Numbered from the stretch's first letter, positions 21,149 to 30,442 are shown. The stretch is DNA of 40,786 bases from Halanaerobiales bacterium (GCA_025451675.1 JANWJZ010000017.1:1-40786); one strand, 5' to 3'. Notes: generated by a model not told the origin, from the letters alone. Numbers and translations are program-made.

Positions 21149-22354
21149 ATGGATCAAAGATTTGCAAAAATAGTAGAGAGATGGAATACCAATTCAGTCA
21201 AGTGGGATGGCTTAAAGAGGAACTTCGGCAGAGAGGATATTCTACCCATGTGGGTGGCTGATTCTGACTGGCCTGTTCCGGCGGCAGTGATAGAGGCACT
21301 GAAGAAAAGAGTAGAGCATGGTATTTTTGGTTATACAATGCCCGGTGAGGAACTGGATCAGGCTGTGGTGGAGTGGGTCAGGAGAAGATATAACTGGGAG
21401 ATTAAGAGGGAGTGGCTGGTTTATACATCTGGGGTGGTACCGGCCATCAATGTAGCTTTGCAGGCCTTTACTGGCCCGGGCGGGTATGTTGTGGTACAGC
21501 CGCCGGTGTATTATCCCTTCTTTGCTGCTGTGGAGAAAAGCGGGGCAGGACTGGTGGAGAACCAGCTTGTAGAGGAAGAAGGACAGTATAGGATAGATTT
21601 TCAGGACCTGGAGGAAAAGCTTCTGGCCATAAGGGAAGGAGATTCCCGGGGGGAACCCCGGAAGGTTGCCCTGCTCTTTTGCAGCCCCCATAATCCTGTG
21701 GGCCGGGTCTGGCACAGGGAGGAGCTGGAAAGGCTGGCAGAACTGGCCCTGAAATATAATCTGCTCATGATTTCTGATGAGATTCATGGGGATTTAATAT
21801 ATAGTGAATATAATCACATTCCCCTGGCTTCCCTCTCTGAGGAAATAGCCAGAAGAACCATTACCATGATTGCTCCCAGCAAGACCTTTAACCTGGCCGG
21901 TCTGGCTACCTCCGTGGCTATTATCCCGGACAGGGAGATGAGGGAGGCCTTCCGCAGGACTATGGATGGCCTGGTCGTAGGCGGAAATCTCCTGGGCTAT
22001 ACTGCCATGCAGGCTGCCTATAGCCAGGGTGAGGAATGGCTGGAAAGCCAGCTGAAGTATCTGGAGGAAAACCGGGATTTTGCAGTAGAGTTTATCAATA
22101 AGCATATTCCCGGAATAAGTGTACAGAAACCGGAAGGGACATATCTATTGTGGCTGGATTGCCGGGGACTGGGCCTGAATGATGCAGAGTTAAAAAGATT
22201 TTTTGTGGAAGAAGCCCGGGTTGCCCTGAATGATGGGAAGAGATTCGGGAAGGGCGGAGAGGGTTTTATGCGGATGAATATAGCCTGCCCCCGTTCCCAG
22301 TTGGAGGAAGGCCTCCGGAGGATAAAAAGAGCGGTTGATTATCAATTTTCTTAA
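21149..22354 (+). CDS. MalY/PatB-type aminotransferase-fold C-S lyase
   Basis: A 401-residue pyridoxal-phosphate enzyme of the class I/II aminotransferase fold. The MalY/PatB branch is shown by LPMWVADSDWPVP near residue 35, by GIFGYT, and by SPHNPVGRVW. The PLP lysine lies in IAPSKTFNLAGLATS and the SDEIHGDL block binds the cofactor. Members cleave cystathionine or cysteine conjugates to pyruvate, ammonia and a thiol. Length is normal. SD AAGGAG (twice) precedes the ATG. No partner gene adjoins it and no terminator is evident before the lacI-type promoter. Confidence 0.92.
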   Translation: MDQRFAKIVERWNTNSVKWDGLKRNFGREDILPMWVADSDWPVPAAVIEALKKRVEHGIFGYTMPGEELDQAVVEWVRRRYNWEIKREWLVYTSGVVPAINVALQAFTGPGGYVVVQPPVYYPFFAAVEKSGAGLVENQLVEEEGQYRIDFQDLEEKLLAIREGDSRGEPRKVALLFCSPHNPVGRVWHREELERLAELALKYNLLMISDEIHGDLIYSEYNHIPLASLSEEIARRTITMIAPSKTFNLAGLATSVAIIPDREMREAFRRTMDGLVVGGNLLGYTAMQAAYSQGEEWLESQLKYLEENRDFAVEFINKHIPGISVQKPEGTYLLWLDCRGLGLNDAELKRFFVEEARVALNDGKRFGKGGEGFMRMNIACPRSQLEEGLRRIKRAVDYQFS

Positions 22355-22432
22355 AATTTAGCATTGTGGAGAAAAATAGCGGAAATACACGAAAAAATGT
22401 TATAAAGCATAAAAAATATGGAATTCTGCTAC

Positions 22433-22461
22433 TTGCCAGCGGAAATGAAAGATTTTATAAT
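22433..22461 (+). promoter_or_regulatory. Promoter of the LacI-family regulator gene
   Basis: TTGCCA (22433-22438), a 17-base spacer, TATAAT (22456-22461). The operator begins 3 bases downstream, over the expected transcription start. Confidence 0.82.
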
Positions 22462-22464
22462 TGT

Positions 22465-22494
22465 ATTGGAAACGTTACCGTTAACGTTTCCAAT
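22465..22494. promoter_or_regulatory. LacI-family operator (30-bp palindrome), autoregulatory
   Basis: Perfect 13-bp arms, ATTGGAAACGTTA (22465-22477) and TAACGTTTCCAAT (22482-22494), with CCGT between. Each arm contains an AACGTT core as in LacI/PurR/CcpA-type operators. It covers the start site of the regulator gene, which indicates autorepression. A related site occurs at 23546. Confidence 0.82.
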
Positions 22495-22518
22495 ATCGGG
22501 ATGTTAAGGTGATGGGAA

Positions 22519-23523
22519 ATGAGAGTGACAATTAAGGATATTGCCCGTGAGGCAGGTGTTTCTGTAACTACAGTTTCAAGGGTATTAAATAATAAGGCAG
22601 ATGTCAGTGATAAAACCAGGGAGAAGGTCCTGAAAATTATAGATAAGATGAACTATAATCCCAATAGTATTGCCAGGGGACTGGTAATGAATAAAACCTA
22701 TACTATTGGTTTAATAGTACCTGATATCAGTAACGCCTTTTTTGCCGAGATTGCCAAAGCCATTGAAGATGAGCTGCGGAGATATGGATACTCGGTGATC
22801 TTTTGCAACACAGATAATGATAAAGAGCGGGAAAAGGAAAGTATAAATTTATTGAGATCAAAACAGGTAGATGGTTTGATCGGAGCTTTTTCCCATGACA
22901 GCAAAGAAGAAATCCTTGCTCTGAAAAAAGCAGGTTTTCCCATCGTACAGATCGATAGATTAGTGGATGAAAGTCAAATACCTTCTGTTATAATAGATAA
23001 TACTGTTTCTGGCTATGAAGCCACACAGTATCTAATTAATAAAGGGCACCGGAGAATAGCACATATAACAGGTGCCCTGGACACAAATACCGGTATCCGC
23101 CGGGCCGATGGATATAAAAAAGCCCTGCAGGACCATGGTATCGATATAGATGAGAAACTGATATTTGAAGGAGATTTTAGTCAGGAATCGGGTTATCTGG
23201 CCATGAAGGAAATACTGGAAAGAAGCAATGGCCTGACAGCAGTTTTTGCCGGTAATGATATGATGGCCCTGGGAGCCTATAGGGCCATATACGATGCTGG
23301 TTTGAAAATACCGGAAGATATATCCATTATAGGGCATGATGATTTTGCCCTGGCCTCTCTGGTCAGACCTGCCCTGACAACCATGCAGCAACCCATTTAT
23401 AAGATCGGGAAACTGGCAGCAGGACTCTTAATTGATATCATAAAGGGCAAAGATAATAAAGAATTACTTATTGTTGTAAATACCAGTTTAGTTGAGAGGA
23501 GTTCTGTTAAAACTATAAATTGA
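22519..23523 (+). CDS. LacI-family transcriptional regulator of the nucleoside/ribose island
   Basis: A 334-residue repressor. The N-terminal helix-turn-helix and hinge (TIKDIAREAGVSVTTVSRVLNN, YNPNSIARGL) bind DNA. The periplasmic-binding-protein-like domain follows (TIGLIVPDISNAFFAEIAKAIE; FAGNDMMALGAYRAIYDAG; IIGHDDFALASLVRPALTT). It resembles RbsR-type ribose regulators, which fits the ribokinase and nucleoside genes that follow, though the ligand is inferred. The ATG at 22519 sits 7 bases after AAGGTG. Palindromes overlapping its own start site and the ribokinase promoter are its likely targets. Confidence 0.93.
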   Translation: MRVTIKDIAREAGVSVTTVSRVLNNKADVSDKTREKVLKIIDKMNYNPNSIARGLVMNKTYTIGLIVPDISNAFFAEIAKAIEDELRRYGYSVIFCNTDNDKEREKESINLLRSKQVDGLIGAFSHDSKEEILALKKAGFPIVQIDRLVDESQIPSVIIDNTVSGYEATQYLINKGHRRIAHITGALDTNTGIRRADGYKKALQDHGIDIDEKLIFEGDFSQESGYLAMKEILERSNGLTAVFAGNDMMALGAYRAIYDAGLKIPEDISIIGHDDFALASLVRPALTTMQQPIYKIGKLAAGLLIDIIKGKDNKELLIVVNTSLVERSSVKTIN

Positions 23524-23545
23524 GCCGGAAATTTTTACCCACCAC

Positions 23546-23566
23546 CGGAAACGTTACCGATATAAT
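23546..23566 (+). promoter_or_regulatory. LacI-type operator abutting a -10 box before ribokinase
   Basis: CGGAAACGTTACCG at 23546-23559 is a near-palindrome sharing GGAAACGTTACC with the operator at 22465. TATAAT follows at 23561-23566. No good -35 is seen, so the promoter call is weaker than the operator call. Confidence 0.65.
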
Positions 23567-23639
23567 AAATTTTCTGCATATTTTAAAGAATATAAGTAGT
23601 ATCAAGAAAAAATAGATTCCAAAAGGAGGCGGTCTGTCA

Positions 23640-24539
23640 GTGGACAGGGTAGTCGTTGTGGGTAGTTTGAATATGGATATCAATTTTTCCGTTCCACATA
23701 TTCCAACAGTCGGGGAAACAATCATTGCTACAGGGATGAGCCTGCATAGGGGAGGCAAGGGTGCCAACCAGGCAGTGGCTATTGCCCGTTTAGGTGGAAA
23801 TGTCGAGATGATTGGTGCAGTTGGCAATGATGAAAATGGCACGCTTATCATTGAAGGACTGAAAGAGGAGAAAGTCGGTATTGAGGGTTTGATGGTCAAG
23901 GAAGGCACACCGACAGGAACTGCAATCATTAGTGTAGCGGAAAATGGTGACAATAATATTATAGTGCATTCTGGAGCAAATTATCAGTTAGGGAAGGAAG
24001 ATATAGATAAAAATATAGAGCTGATTAAGTCGGCCAGATACTGTGTACTGCAATTGGAGATTCCTTATGAAGTGGTTAAGTACACCATAGATATTTGTTA
24101 TGAAAATGACGTAAAGGTTATCTTTAACCCTGCCCCGGCAGTAACGAATATAGATGTAGATATGCTCTCCAGAGTGGAGTATTTCTTACCCAATGAGTCT
24201 GAGTTGAATATCATAGCAGGAAAAACTGTCACTGAAGAAAATATCCTGGAAACCTGCCGGGAAATTATAGGCAAAGGTTGCCGGAATGTGATTGTAACAC
24301 TGGGTGAAAGAGGCAGCCTCTGGGTTACAGAGTCGGAACATAAATATTTTGAGGCCCTGAAAGTAAATGCTGTGGATACAACGGCAGCAGGAGATTCCTT
24401 TATCGGAGCCTTTACCTTCATGCTGGCCCGGGGTAATGATACAGCAGAGGCCATTAAATTTGCCACAAGGGCTGCTGCAGTTACTGTAACCCGGAAGGGT
24501 GCCCAGGATTCTTTACCTGTTCTGGCAGAGGTGCTTTAA
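23640..24539 (+). CDS. rbsK: Ribokinase
   Basis: A 299-residue PfkB-family kinase phosphorylating ribose to ribose 5-phosphate. It has the sugar-binding N-terminal GSLNMDINFSVPHIPTVGET, the GGKGANQAVAIARLG signature, FNPAPA, and the C-terminal catalytic AVDTTAAGDSFIGAF with its base Asp. Length and motifs are typical of RbsK. The GTG at 23640 follows AAAGGAGG (10-base spacing). Ribose released by the downstream nucleoside hydrolases is the obvious substrate; no ribose-specific ABC genes or rbsD are present. Confidence 0.95.
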   Translation: MDRVVVVGSLNMDINFSVPHIPTVGETIIATGMSLHRGGKGANQAVAIARLGGNVEMIGAVGNDENGTLIIEGLKEEKVGIEGLMVKEGTPTGTAIISVAENGDNNIIVHSGANYQLGKEDIDKNIELIKSARYCVLQLEIPYEVVKYTIDICYENDVKVIFNPAPAVTNIDVDMLSRVEYFLPNESELNIIAGKTVTEENILETCREIIGKGCRNVIVTLGERGSLWVTESEHKYFEALKVNAVDTTAAGDSFIGAFTFMLARGNDTAEAIKFATRAAAVTVTRKGAQDSLPVLAEVL

Positions 24540-24628
24540 GCCAGAAGCCTTTAAAAGGCAGTACGAATGCCAGTGTTAATCATGAAACGGTATTTGCAAA
24601 AATTGGTGTAAGAAAGGAGGATAATAAG

Positions 24629-25579
24629 ATGAAAAAGTTACCTATTATTATTGATTGTGATCCAGGACATGATGATGCTATTGCTTTACTATGGGCACTG
24701 GCCAGTCCGGCTCTGGAAGTCAAGGCTGTTACAACGGTGGCAGGTAATCAATCCATAGAGAAAGTTACCGATAATGCCATCAAGGTCTTAACTAAAGCCA
24801 GGGTTTATGATATCCCCGTCGGCCAGGGTTACAGCAGGCCGCTGATTGGAGAATTGAATGATGGGGAATTGATACATGGAGAAACAGGCCTTGACGGCCC
24901 CCAGCTGCCAGAGAAAGCTTTTGAAAAATCAGAATTAAATTCAGTTGAACTGATGATAAAAACTATCGAGGAAGCAGAGGAAAAGATAACTATAGTAGCT
25001 CTTGGACCCCTCTCCAATGTAGCCCGTTTACTTATCATCAGGCCGGACCTGAAGGAGAGAATCCAGCAGATTTCCCTGATGGGTGGAGGTACCTATGGAA
25101 ACTGGACACCGGCAGCGGAGTATAACATCTGGGTTGACCCGGAGGCGGCAAAGATAGTTTTTGACTCCGGATTACCGATTGTAATGGCTGGCCTTGATGT
25201 TACCCAGAAGGCATATGTGACTGATGAGGAAAATGAAAGGCTGAAGACTCAGGGTAATGAGGTTTCTGTTTTTGTCAGCGAACTTATTGAGTTTTACCGC
25301 CAGTATCATTATGAAGTGGAAGGTTTTCCTGGTTGTACCCTGCATGATCCCTGCGCTGTTGCTGCCCTCGTTCATCCTGAAATATTTGTAGCCGAACAGT
25401 GCCATGTGGATATTGAATTGAGTGGTAAATTGACCAGAGGGATGACTGTTATCGATAGGATAGGCTATTTAGAGAAAATTTTCAAAGAGAAAGAGGAGAG
25501 ACAGGTTAAGGTACTCTTTGATGTAGATAGGGAGAAATTTGTTGAATATTTCCTGGAGGCAATGGGAAGACATGTTTAA
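24629..25579 (+). CDS. Nucleoside hydrolase 1 (canonical inosine-uridine-preferring family)
   Basis: This 316-residue enzyme hydrolyses the N-glycosidic bond of nucleosides to base and ribose. The Ca-binding cluster DCDPGHDD (9-16), VAGNQ, the ribose-binding AEYNIW (Glu and Asn), and His239-Asp240 in LHDPC are all present. No signal peptide is seen, so it acts in the cytoplasm on imported nucleosides. SD AAAGGAGG is ideally placed. It lies between ribokinase and the nucleoside importer, so cleavage and ribose phosphorylation are genetically linked. The base preference cannot be read from sequence. Confidence 0.95.
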   Translation: MKKLPIIIDCDPGHDDAIALLWALASPALEVKAVTTVAGNQSIEKVTDNAIKVLTKARVYDIPVGQGYSRPLIGELNDGELIHGETGLDGPQLPEKAFEKSELNSVELMIKTIEEAEEKITIVALGPLSNVARLLIIRPDLKERIQQISLMGGGTYGNWTPAAEYNIWVDPEAAKIVFDSGLPIVMAGLDVTQKAYVTDEENERLKTQGNEVSVFVSELIEFYRQYHYEVEGFPGCTLHDPCAVAALVHPEIFVAEQCHVDIELSGKLTRGMTVIDRIGYLEKIFKEKEERQVKVLFDVDREKFVEYFLEAMGRHV

Positions 25580-25654
25580 TTATTACCTGGTTTAAACAAA
25601 GTTAATTTTAAATTTTTTATAAATTGTCAACAAAAAAGGAGGAAAAATGTAAAA

Positions 25655-26782
25655 ATGAAAGGTAAAATGAAAAAGTTTTCGTTGTTTATGTTGGTACTGG
25701 TTATGGCTCTGATTATAACAGCATGTGGCAAAGATGGTGGTACAGCTACTAAAGAAGATGATACCGTCAAGATCATGTATGTTAACTCAGGAACTTTAGG
25801 CGAGATGGGTATTGGGGATATCATCATGGAGGCTTTAAATGATTTTGCCAAGGAAACAGGAGCACAGGTAAATGTTTTTGAATGTCATTCAGATGCTTCC
25901 CTGTTTGCACCGACCATGAGAGATGTGGCCAGCACAGGGGAATATGACCTGATAGTAACTGCCTTCTATAATATGAAGGAAGCCGTTCTGGAGGCTGCAG
26001 AGAGATACCCGAATCAAAAAATAATCCTGTTTGATAGTGAGATTGATTTCAGCGGCGGCAAATATCCAAATGTCAGGTCAGTAATGGCCAAACAGAATGA
26101 ACCCGGTTTTCTGGCCGGAGTACTGGCTGCCCTCCTGACCCAGTCAGATGCGCAACTGGCCAATAAGGAAAAGGTTGTTGGCTTCGTAGGAGCAGCTGAA
26201 AATACAGCCATCCAGGATTTCCTGATCGGTTATATCGAAGGTGTAAATTATGTGGATAGTGAAGTCAATGTATTGTATTCCTTTGTCGGTAACTGGACAG
26301 ATACAGCAAGGGCTAAGGAATTAGGCTTAACACAATACAGGCAGGGTGCCGATGTGGTCTTTGCCGTGTGTGGTTCTGCCGGCCTGGGTGTTGCTGAAGC
26401 AGCCAGGGAGACCAATAATTACAATATAGGTGTTGACTATGACTTTGCCCTGGCCATTAAGGATACCAATCCAAGGACAGCGGAACATATAGTTACCTCA
26501 GCAGTTAAGGACTTCTACAATATTACCATGAATGAGCTGGAAAGCTTTGCAGACGGCAGTATTGAATGGGGAACACATACAATTTATGACTACGCCAGAG
26601 GCGGTTCTACCCTGGTCAGGAATGAATATTTCGATAAAATCGTACCGGAAGATGTCCTGAAGCGTTATGAGGAAATCACTGAAGAGCTGGCTGCTGGAAA
26701 GATTAAAGTAGGTACTGCTATTGGTGCTACCCAGGAAGAAATCGAGCAATTTAAACAGCAGGCACAGCCTTTTGCCCGCTAA
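25655..26782 (+). CDS. BMP/PnrA-family nucleoside-binding lipoprotein
   Basis: This 375-residue substrate-binding protein of an ABC importer resembles BmpA/PnrA/NupN, which bind purine nucleosides. The lipobox is LIITAC, with Cys24 the lipidated residue, followed by a charged linker. The periplasmic-binding fold shows QKIILFDSEIDF, NEPGFLAGVLAALLT, KVVGFVGA, and GADVVFAVCGSAGLGVAEAA. SD AGGAGG precedes it. The three genes after it supply the ATPase and two permeases. A 15-bp hairpin just after the gene may protect its mRNA and raise its level. Confidence 0.94.
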   Translation: MKGKMKKFSLFMLVLVMALIITACGKDGGTATKEDDTVKIMYVNSGTLGEMGIGDIIMEALNDFAKETGAQVNVFECHSDASLFAPTMRDVASTGEYDLIVTAFYNMKEAVLEAAERYPNQKIILFDSEIDFSGGKYPNVRSVMAKQNEPGFLAGVLAALLTQSDAQLANKEKVVGFVGAAENTAIQDFLIGYIEGVNYVDSEVNVLYSFVGNWTDTARAKELGLTQYRQGADVVFAVCGSAGLGVAEAARETNNYNIGVDYDFALAIKDTNPRTAEHIVTSAVKDFYNITMNELESFADGSIEWGTHTIYDYARGGSTLVRNEYFDKIVPEDVLKRYEEITEELAAGKIKVGTAIGATQEEIEQFKQQAQPFAR

Positions 26783-26795
26783 AGACCATAAAGAG

Positions 26796-26829
26796 ATTTC
26801 CGTGGATATAGCAATATATCCACGGAAAT
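26796..26829 (+). repeat. Perfect intercistronic hairpin after the binding-protein gene
   Basis: 15-bp arms, ATTTCCGTGGATATA (26796-26810) and TATATCCACGGAAAT (26815-26829), with a GCAA tetraloop of the GNRA type. No T run follows, so it is more likely an mRNA-stabilising or processing stem than a terminator. Confidence 0.85.
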
Positions 26830-26849
26830 TTAAAGAAAGGAGTTAATTT

Positions 26850-28427
26850 ATGAAGGCTTTGAACCATGATAGTGATACTGTCCTGGAAATGAGAAACATT
26901 ACAAAGATATATAGCAATGGTTTTGTAGCCAATAATGATATTACTTTCTCTGTCAGGAGAGGAGAAATTCACGGCCTGATGGGGGAAAATGGTGCTGGAA
27001 AGACCACCTTGATGAAGGTATTATTCGGCCTGGAAAAGCCGGAAAAGGGACAGATTATCTTGAATGGCCAGGAAGTGCATATTGATAATCCCCTGCAGGC
27101 CCTGGAATACGGAATCGGTATGGTACATCAGCATTTTATGCTGGTGGGTTCCCTTACTGTGGCTGAAAATATGGTGCTGGGCCTGGAACCGAAGAATGGA
27201 CTGCTTTTTGATTATAAGAGGGCGGTAAGGGAAACAGAAGAAATTTCCAGGCGTTTTAATTTACCTATAGATGCAAATGCTATAGTTAATGACATTTCTG
27301 TAGGTATGAAACAGAGACTGGAAATATTGAAAATATTATATAGAGGAGCAAAGATACTATTACTGGATGAACCTACAGCTGTTTTAACACCACAGGAGAC
27401 TACTGAACTGTTTAAACAGCTTAAACATCTCCGGGATCAGGGTTATACCATTGTCTTTATTTCCCATAAGCTGGGGGAAGTAAAAGAGCTCTGTGACCGG
27501 ATTACCGTCCTGAGAAGAGGGGAAGTAGTAGGTACAGCCGATATAGATGATGTAACTGAACTGGATATTTCCCGGATGATGGTGGGTAAGGATGTGGATT
27601 TAAATATTGAGAAAGAAGAGGCTAAACCGGGGAAAACTATATTAAGGGTGAGGAATCTAAACTACACCAACCTGTTTGGCAAAAAAGCCCTGAATAATCT
27701 TTCTTTTGATCTCAGGCAGGGCGAAATACTTGGTGTAGCCGGTGTAGAAGGCAATGGACAGACAGAACTGTCAGAAATTCTTTCCGGTTTATTGGTTCCC
27801 GATAGCGGAGAGGTCCGTATAAAGGGGGAACCCATCAACAATATGTCTATCAGGGATATCCGCCTGACCAATACTTCGTTAATCCATGAGGACCGGATGA
27901 TTTATGGTGCGTCAGCAGATCAGACAATAGTTGAAAATATTATTGCCGACCGTTATTTCCAGAAGGGATATAACAGCAAAGGTTTCCTGAATAAAAAATA
28001 TAATTACGACAATACCAGGGAATTAATCAAGGAATATCAGATAGCCTGTGATGGGCCTGAGGCCAGAATCAGCACCCTTTCCGGTGGTAATATTCAGAAA
28101 GTGGTTGCGGCCCGGGAGTTTTCCTCTCAGCCTGAGTTGCTGATTGTCAGCCAGCCGACCCGTGGAATTGACGTAGGTGCTGCCGAATTGATCAGGCAGA
28201 AGATGATCTCTCTAAGGGACAGGCACAGGACCGCAATATTGCTTTTTTCCGCTGACTTAACAGAATTATTGACCATGAGTGATGGCATTATTGTTCTTTA
28301 TAATGGAGAAATTGTTGCTTATTTCCCTGATGTGAAGAGGATAAATGAAGAGATTCTCGGTAAATATATGCTGGGATTGGAAAAGCAAAGCCCTGAGGAG
28401 ATTGGAGGGGTAGTTCATGAAAATTAA
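26850..28427 (+). CDS. Nucleoside ABC transporter ATP-binding protein (duplicated ATPase)
   Basis: A 525-residue tandem ATPase of the NupO/RbsA/MglA type. The first half has Walker A GENGAGKTT (45-53), the Q-loop in MVHQHFMLVGSLTVAENM, the signature SVGMKQR and Walker B ILLLDEPTAVLTP. The second half has a degenerate Walker A GVEGNGQTE, the signature LSGGNIQK and a Walker B-like LLIVSQPTRGIDVGA. That asymmetry is normal for this class. SD AAAGGAG lies before the ATG. The end overlaps the next permease by 11 bases, implying coupled translation. Confidence 0.96.
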   Translation: MKALNHDSDTVLEMRNITKIYSNGFVANNDITFSVRRGEIHGLMGENGAGKTTLMKVLFGLEKPEKGQIILNGQEVHIDNPLQALEYGIGMVHQHFMLVGSLTVAENMVLGLEPKNGLLFDYKRAVRETEEISRRFNLPIDANAIVNDISVGMKQRLEILKILYRGAKILLLDEPTAVLTPQETTELFKQLKHLRDQGYTIVFISHKLGEVKELCDRITVLRRGEVVGTADIDDVTELDISRMMVGKDVDLNIEKEEAKPGKTILRVRNLNYTNLFGKKALNNLSFDLRQGEILGVAGVEGNGQTELSEILSGLLVPDSGEVRIKGEPINNMSIRDIRLTNTSLIHEDRMIYGASADQTIVENIIADRYFQKGYNSKGFLNKKYNYDNTRELIKEYQIACDGPEARISTLSGGNIQKVVAAREFSSQPELLIVSQPTRGIDVGAAELIRQKMISLRDRHRTAILLFSADLTELLTMSDGIIVLYNGEIVAYFPDVKRINEEILGKYMLGLEKQSPEEIGGVVHEN

Positions 28428-29532
28428 GTTCAAGCAAAATAATGTATTAACCAGTCAGGAAATCAGTAAAAGGTTTTCTATTTTGAGAACAGCTCTGGCT
28501 TTACTGCTGGCTATGGGAATTGCTATTCTCCTGATTTTTTTAGTCAGTAATAATGCCGGGAGGGATATCAGGTCTCTTTTGCTGGGCCCCTTAACAAGCA
28601 CTAACCGGATCAGCCAGATGATTAATAAATGGATACCTTTATTGTTTACTGGAACAGCAGTCTGTCTATTCTTCTCTGTTGGCCAGATTAACCTGGCTGC
28701 TGAAGGGGCTTTTTTTGCTGGAGCATTTACCAGTACACTGGTGGCGATAATAGGAGGAATTCCGCCAGGACTTCATTTTATCCTCTGTGCCCTGGCCGGA
28801 GGACTGGCCGGTGCCATTGTCTGTGGTTTGCCTGGAATAATGTATACCAAATTTAATGTGCTGACAGTAGTATCTTCATTGATGATCAATTATGTGGTTT
28901 TATATCTGGGACTATTTATTATTACTAATGTGGTCAGAGACCCTGCTGCCGGTTATGAAGCTTCTTACAGGTTTAAGAATACGGCCAGGCTGGCAGAATT
29001 AATACCAGGAACCAATGTCCATACCGGTCTTATTATCGGTGTACTGGTTGTCGTTTTCGGCTATCTGCTCCTGTATAAGAGTACCTTTGGTTTGCAGATA
29101 AGGACTATCGGTGCCAATGCAGCTTTTGCCAGATATTCCGGAATGCCTGTGGCTAAGGTAATAGTCCTCAGTCAATTACTGGGTGGATTTATTGCCGGCC
29201 TGGGCGGTACTACTGAAGTTCTGGGCTTATATAACCGCTTTGGTTATACAGGCCTGACCAATCATGGCTGGGATGGAATAATGTTGGCAGTACTGGCCAG
29301 GAATAATCCGAAATATATACCTCTGGCCGCCCTGTTCCTCGCTTATCTGAGGACCTCTGCGGATGTGTTGAATTTAACCTCCAATGTTCCTTCTGAAGTC
29401 ATAAATATCATACAGGCTATTATAATTAGCTTTATTGCTGCAGAGAGATTCCTGGCTGGCTGGGAATACAGGACAATAGTGAAGAATACGGAAAAAGCCA
29501 TGTCCCTGAAGGAGGGAGTTGCCAATGAGTGA
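28417..29532 (+). CDS. Nucleoside ABC transporter permease 1
   Basis: A 371-residue membrane subunit of the BPD_transp_2 family (NupP/YufP-like), with about nine hydrophobic helices after a basic N terminus. Family segments include the helix with NLAAEGAFFAGAF, TVVSSLMINYVVLYLG and the coupling loop around LQIRTIGANAAFARYSGM. SD GGAGGGG is inside the ATPase gene. It is translationally coupled to permease 2 through an 8-base overlap. Confidence 0.95.
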   Translation: MKIKFKQNNVLTSQEISKRFSILRTALALLLAMGIAILLIFLVSNNAGRDIRSLLLGPLTSTNRISQMINKWIPLLFTGTAVCLFFSVGQINLAAEGAFFAGAFTSTLVAIIGGIPPGLHFILCALAGGLAGAIVCGLPGIMYTKFNVLTVVSSLMINYVVLYLGLFIITNVVRDPAAGYEASYRFKNTARLAELIPGTNVHTGLIIGVLVVVFGYLLLYKSTFGLQIRTIGANAAFARYSGMPVAKVIVLSQLLGGFIAGLGGTTEVLGLYNRFGYTGLTNHGWDGIMLAVLARNNPKYIPLAALFLAYLRTSADVLNLTSNVPSEVINIIQAIIISFIAAERFLAGWEYRTIVKNTEKAMSLKEGVANE

Positions 29533-30442
29533 TCTTTTGAGTATGGTGTTTACGGCTGATTTTCTGGGTTCCGTTATCAGGATGTCCACACCGATTTTAT
29601 TTGTCGCTTTAGCGGCTTTAGTGGGAAGTAAGGCAGACGTGTTATGTATTGCCTATGAAGGGATAATGCTTTTTGCTGCCTTTGGCGGTGTCGTAGGTAG
29701 TGCCTATACAGGTACGGTTACTGGCGGCCTTTTACTGGGCCTTCTGTTGGGAATGATCCTCATCGGGATTTTTGCCTACTTTGTCCTTTACCTGCATACC
29801 AGGCCCCTGTTAATAGGACTGGCCCTGAATATACTGGGCAGTGCCGGTACAGTTTTCGGCCTATATATGCTGACAGGCTCAAAAGCCAATAGTACCAAAT
29901 TAGGGAGCTTGACCTTTCCTGAGCTCCATATCCCCCTGATTGAGGATATACCGGTATTGGGTACTGTTTTATCAGGACATAATATTTTAACCTATGTGGC
30001 TTTCTTAAGCATTTTTATAGTGCATGTCTTTATCTATAGAACCGGCCTTGGTCTGCGGATCCGTGCTGTCGGAGAATCACCAAAAGCAGCTGCTTCCCTG
30101 GGTATTGATGTCAACAGAACTAAATTTATTGCTCTCTTGATCAGTGGTGTACTGGCATCAATGGGAGGTATCTTCCTCTCCATGGCCTATTTACCCTACT
30201 TCACCAGGGATATGACTGCCGGTAGAGGGTTTATCGGGATTGCAGCAGAGAGTCTGGGAGGCGGTAAGCCTTTATTGACAGGTATCTGGATATTAATTTT
30301 TGGTGCTGCAGATGCTATTGGTAACCTGGCTCAATCCTTCAGGCTGCCATCCCAGTTTGCCCAGATGGCTCCTTATCTGACTACTTTAATAGGTTTAGTC
30401 CTGATCAATGTTTTCAGGGAAAAAAAGAAAGTAAATAGATAA
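29525..30442 (+). CDS. Nucleoside ABC transporter permease 2
   Basis: A 305-residue second BPD_transp_2 permease (NupQ/YufQ-like). Hydrophobic helices fill the chain, with CIAYEGIMLFAAFGG near the N terminus and the coupling motif GLGLRIRAVGESPKAAASLGIDVNRTK in the middle. The ATG at 29525 is chosen as SD GGAGGGA ends 7 bases before it; an in-frame TTG at 29519 is less likely. With the binding protein, ATPase and permease 1 it completes a NupNOPQ-type importer. Confidence 0.95.
   Translation: MSDLLSMVFTADFLGSVIRMSTPILFVALAALVGSKADVLCIAYEGIMLFAAFGGVVGSAYTGTVTGGLLLGLLLGMILIGIFAYFVLYLHTRPLLIGLALNILGSAGTVFGLYMLTGSKANSTKLGSLTFPELHIPLIEDIPVLGTVLSGHNILTYVAFLSIFIVHVFIYRTGLGLRIRAVGESPKAAASLGIDVNRTKFIALLISGVLASMGGIFLSMAYLPYFTRDMTAGRGFIGIAAESLGGGKPLLTGIWILIFGAADAIGNLAQSFRLPSQFAQMAPYLTTLIGLVLINVFREKKKVNR

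Noticed and set aside
24547-24559. Small hairpin GCCTT-TAA-AAGGC after ribokinase
   Set aside because: Five base pairs with a three-base loop and no T run; too weak to call a terminator.
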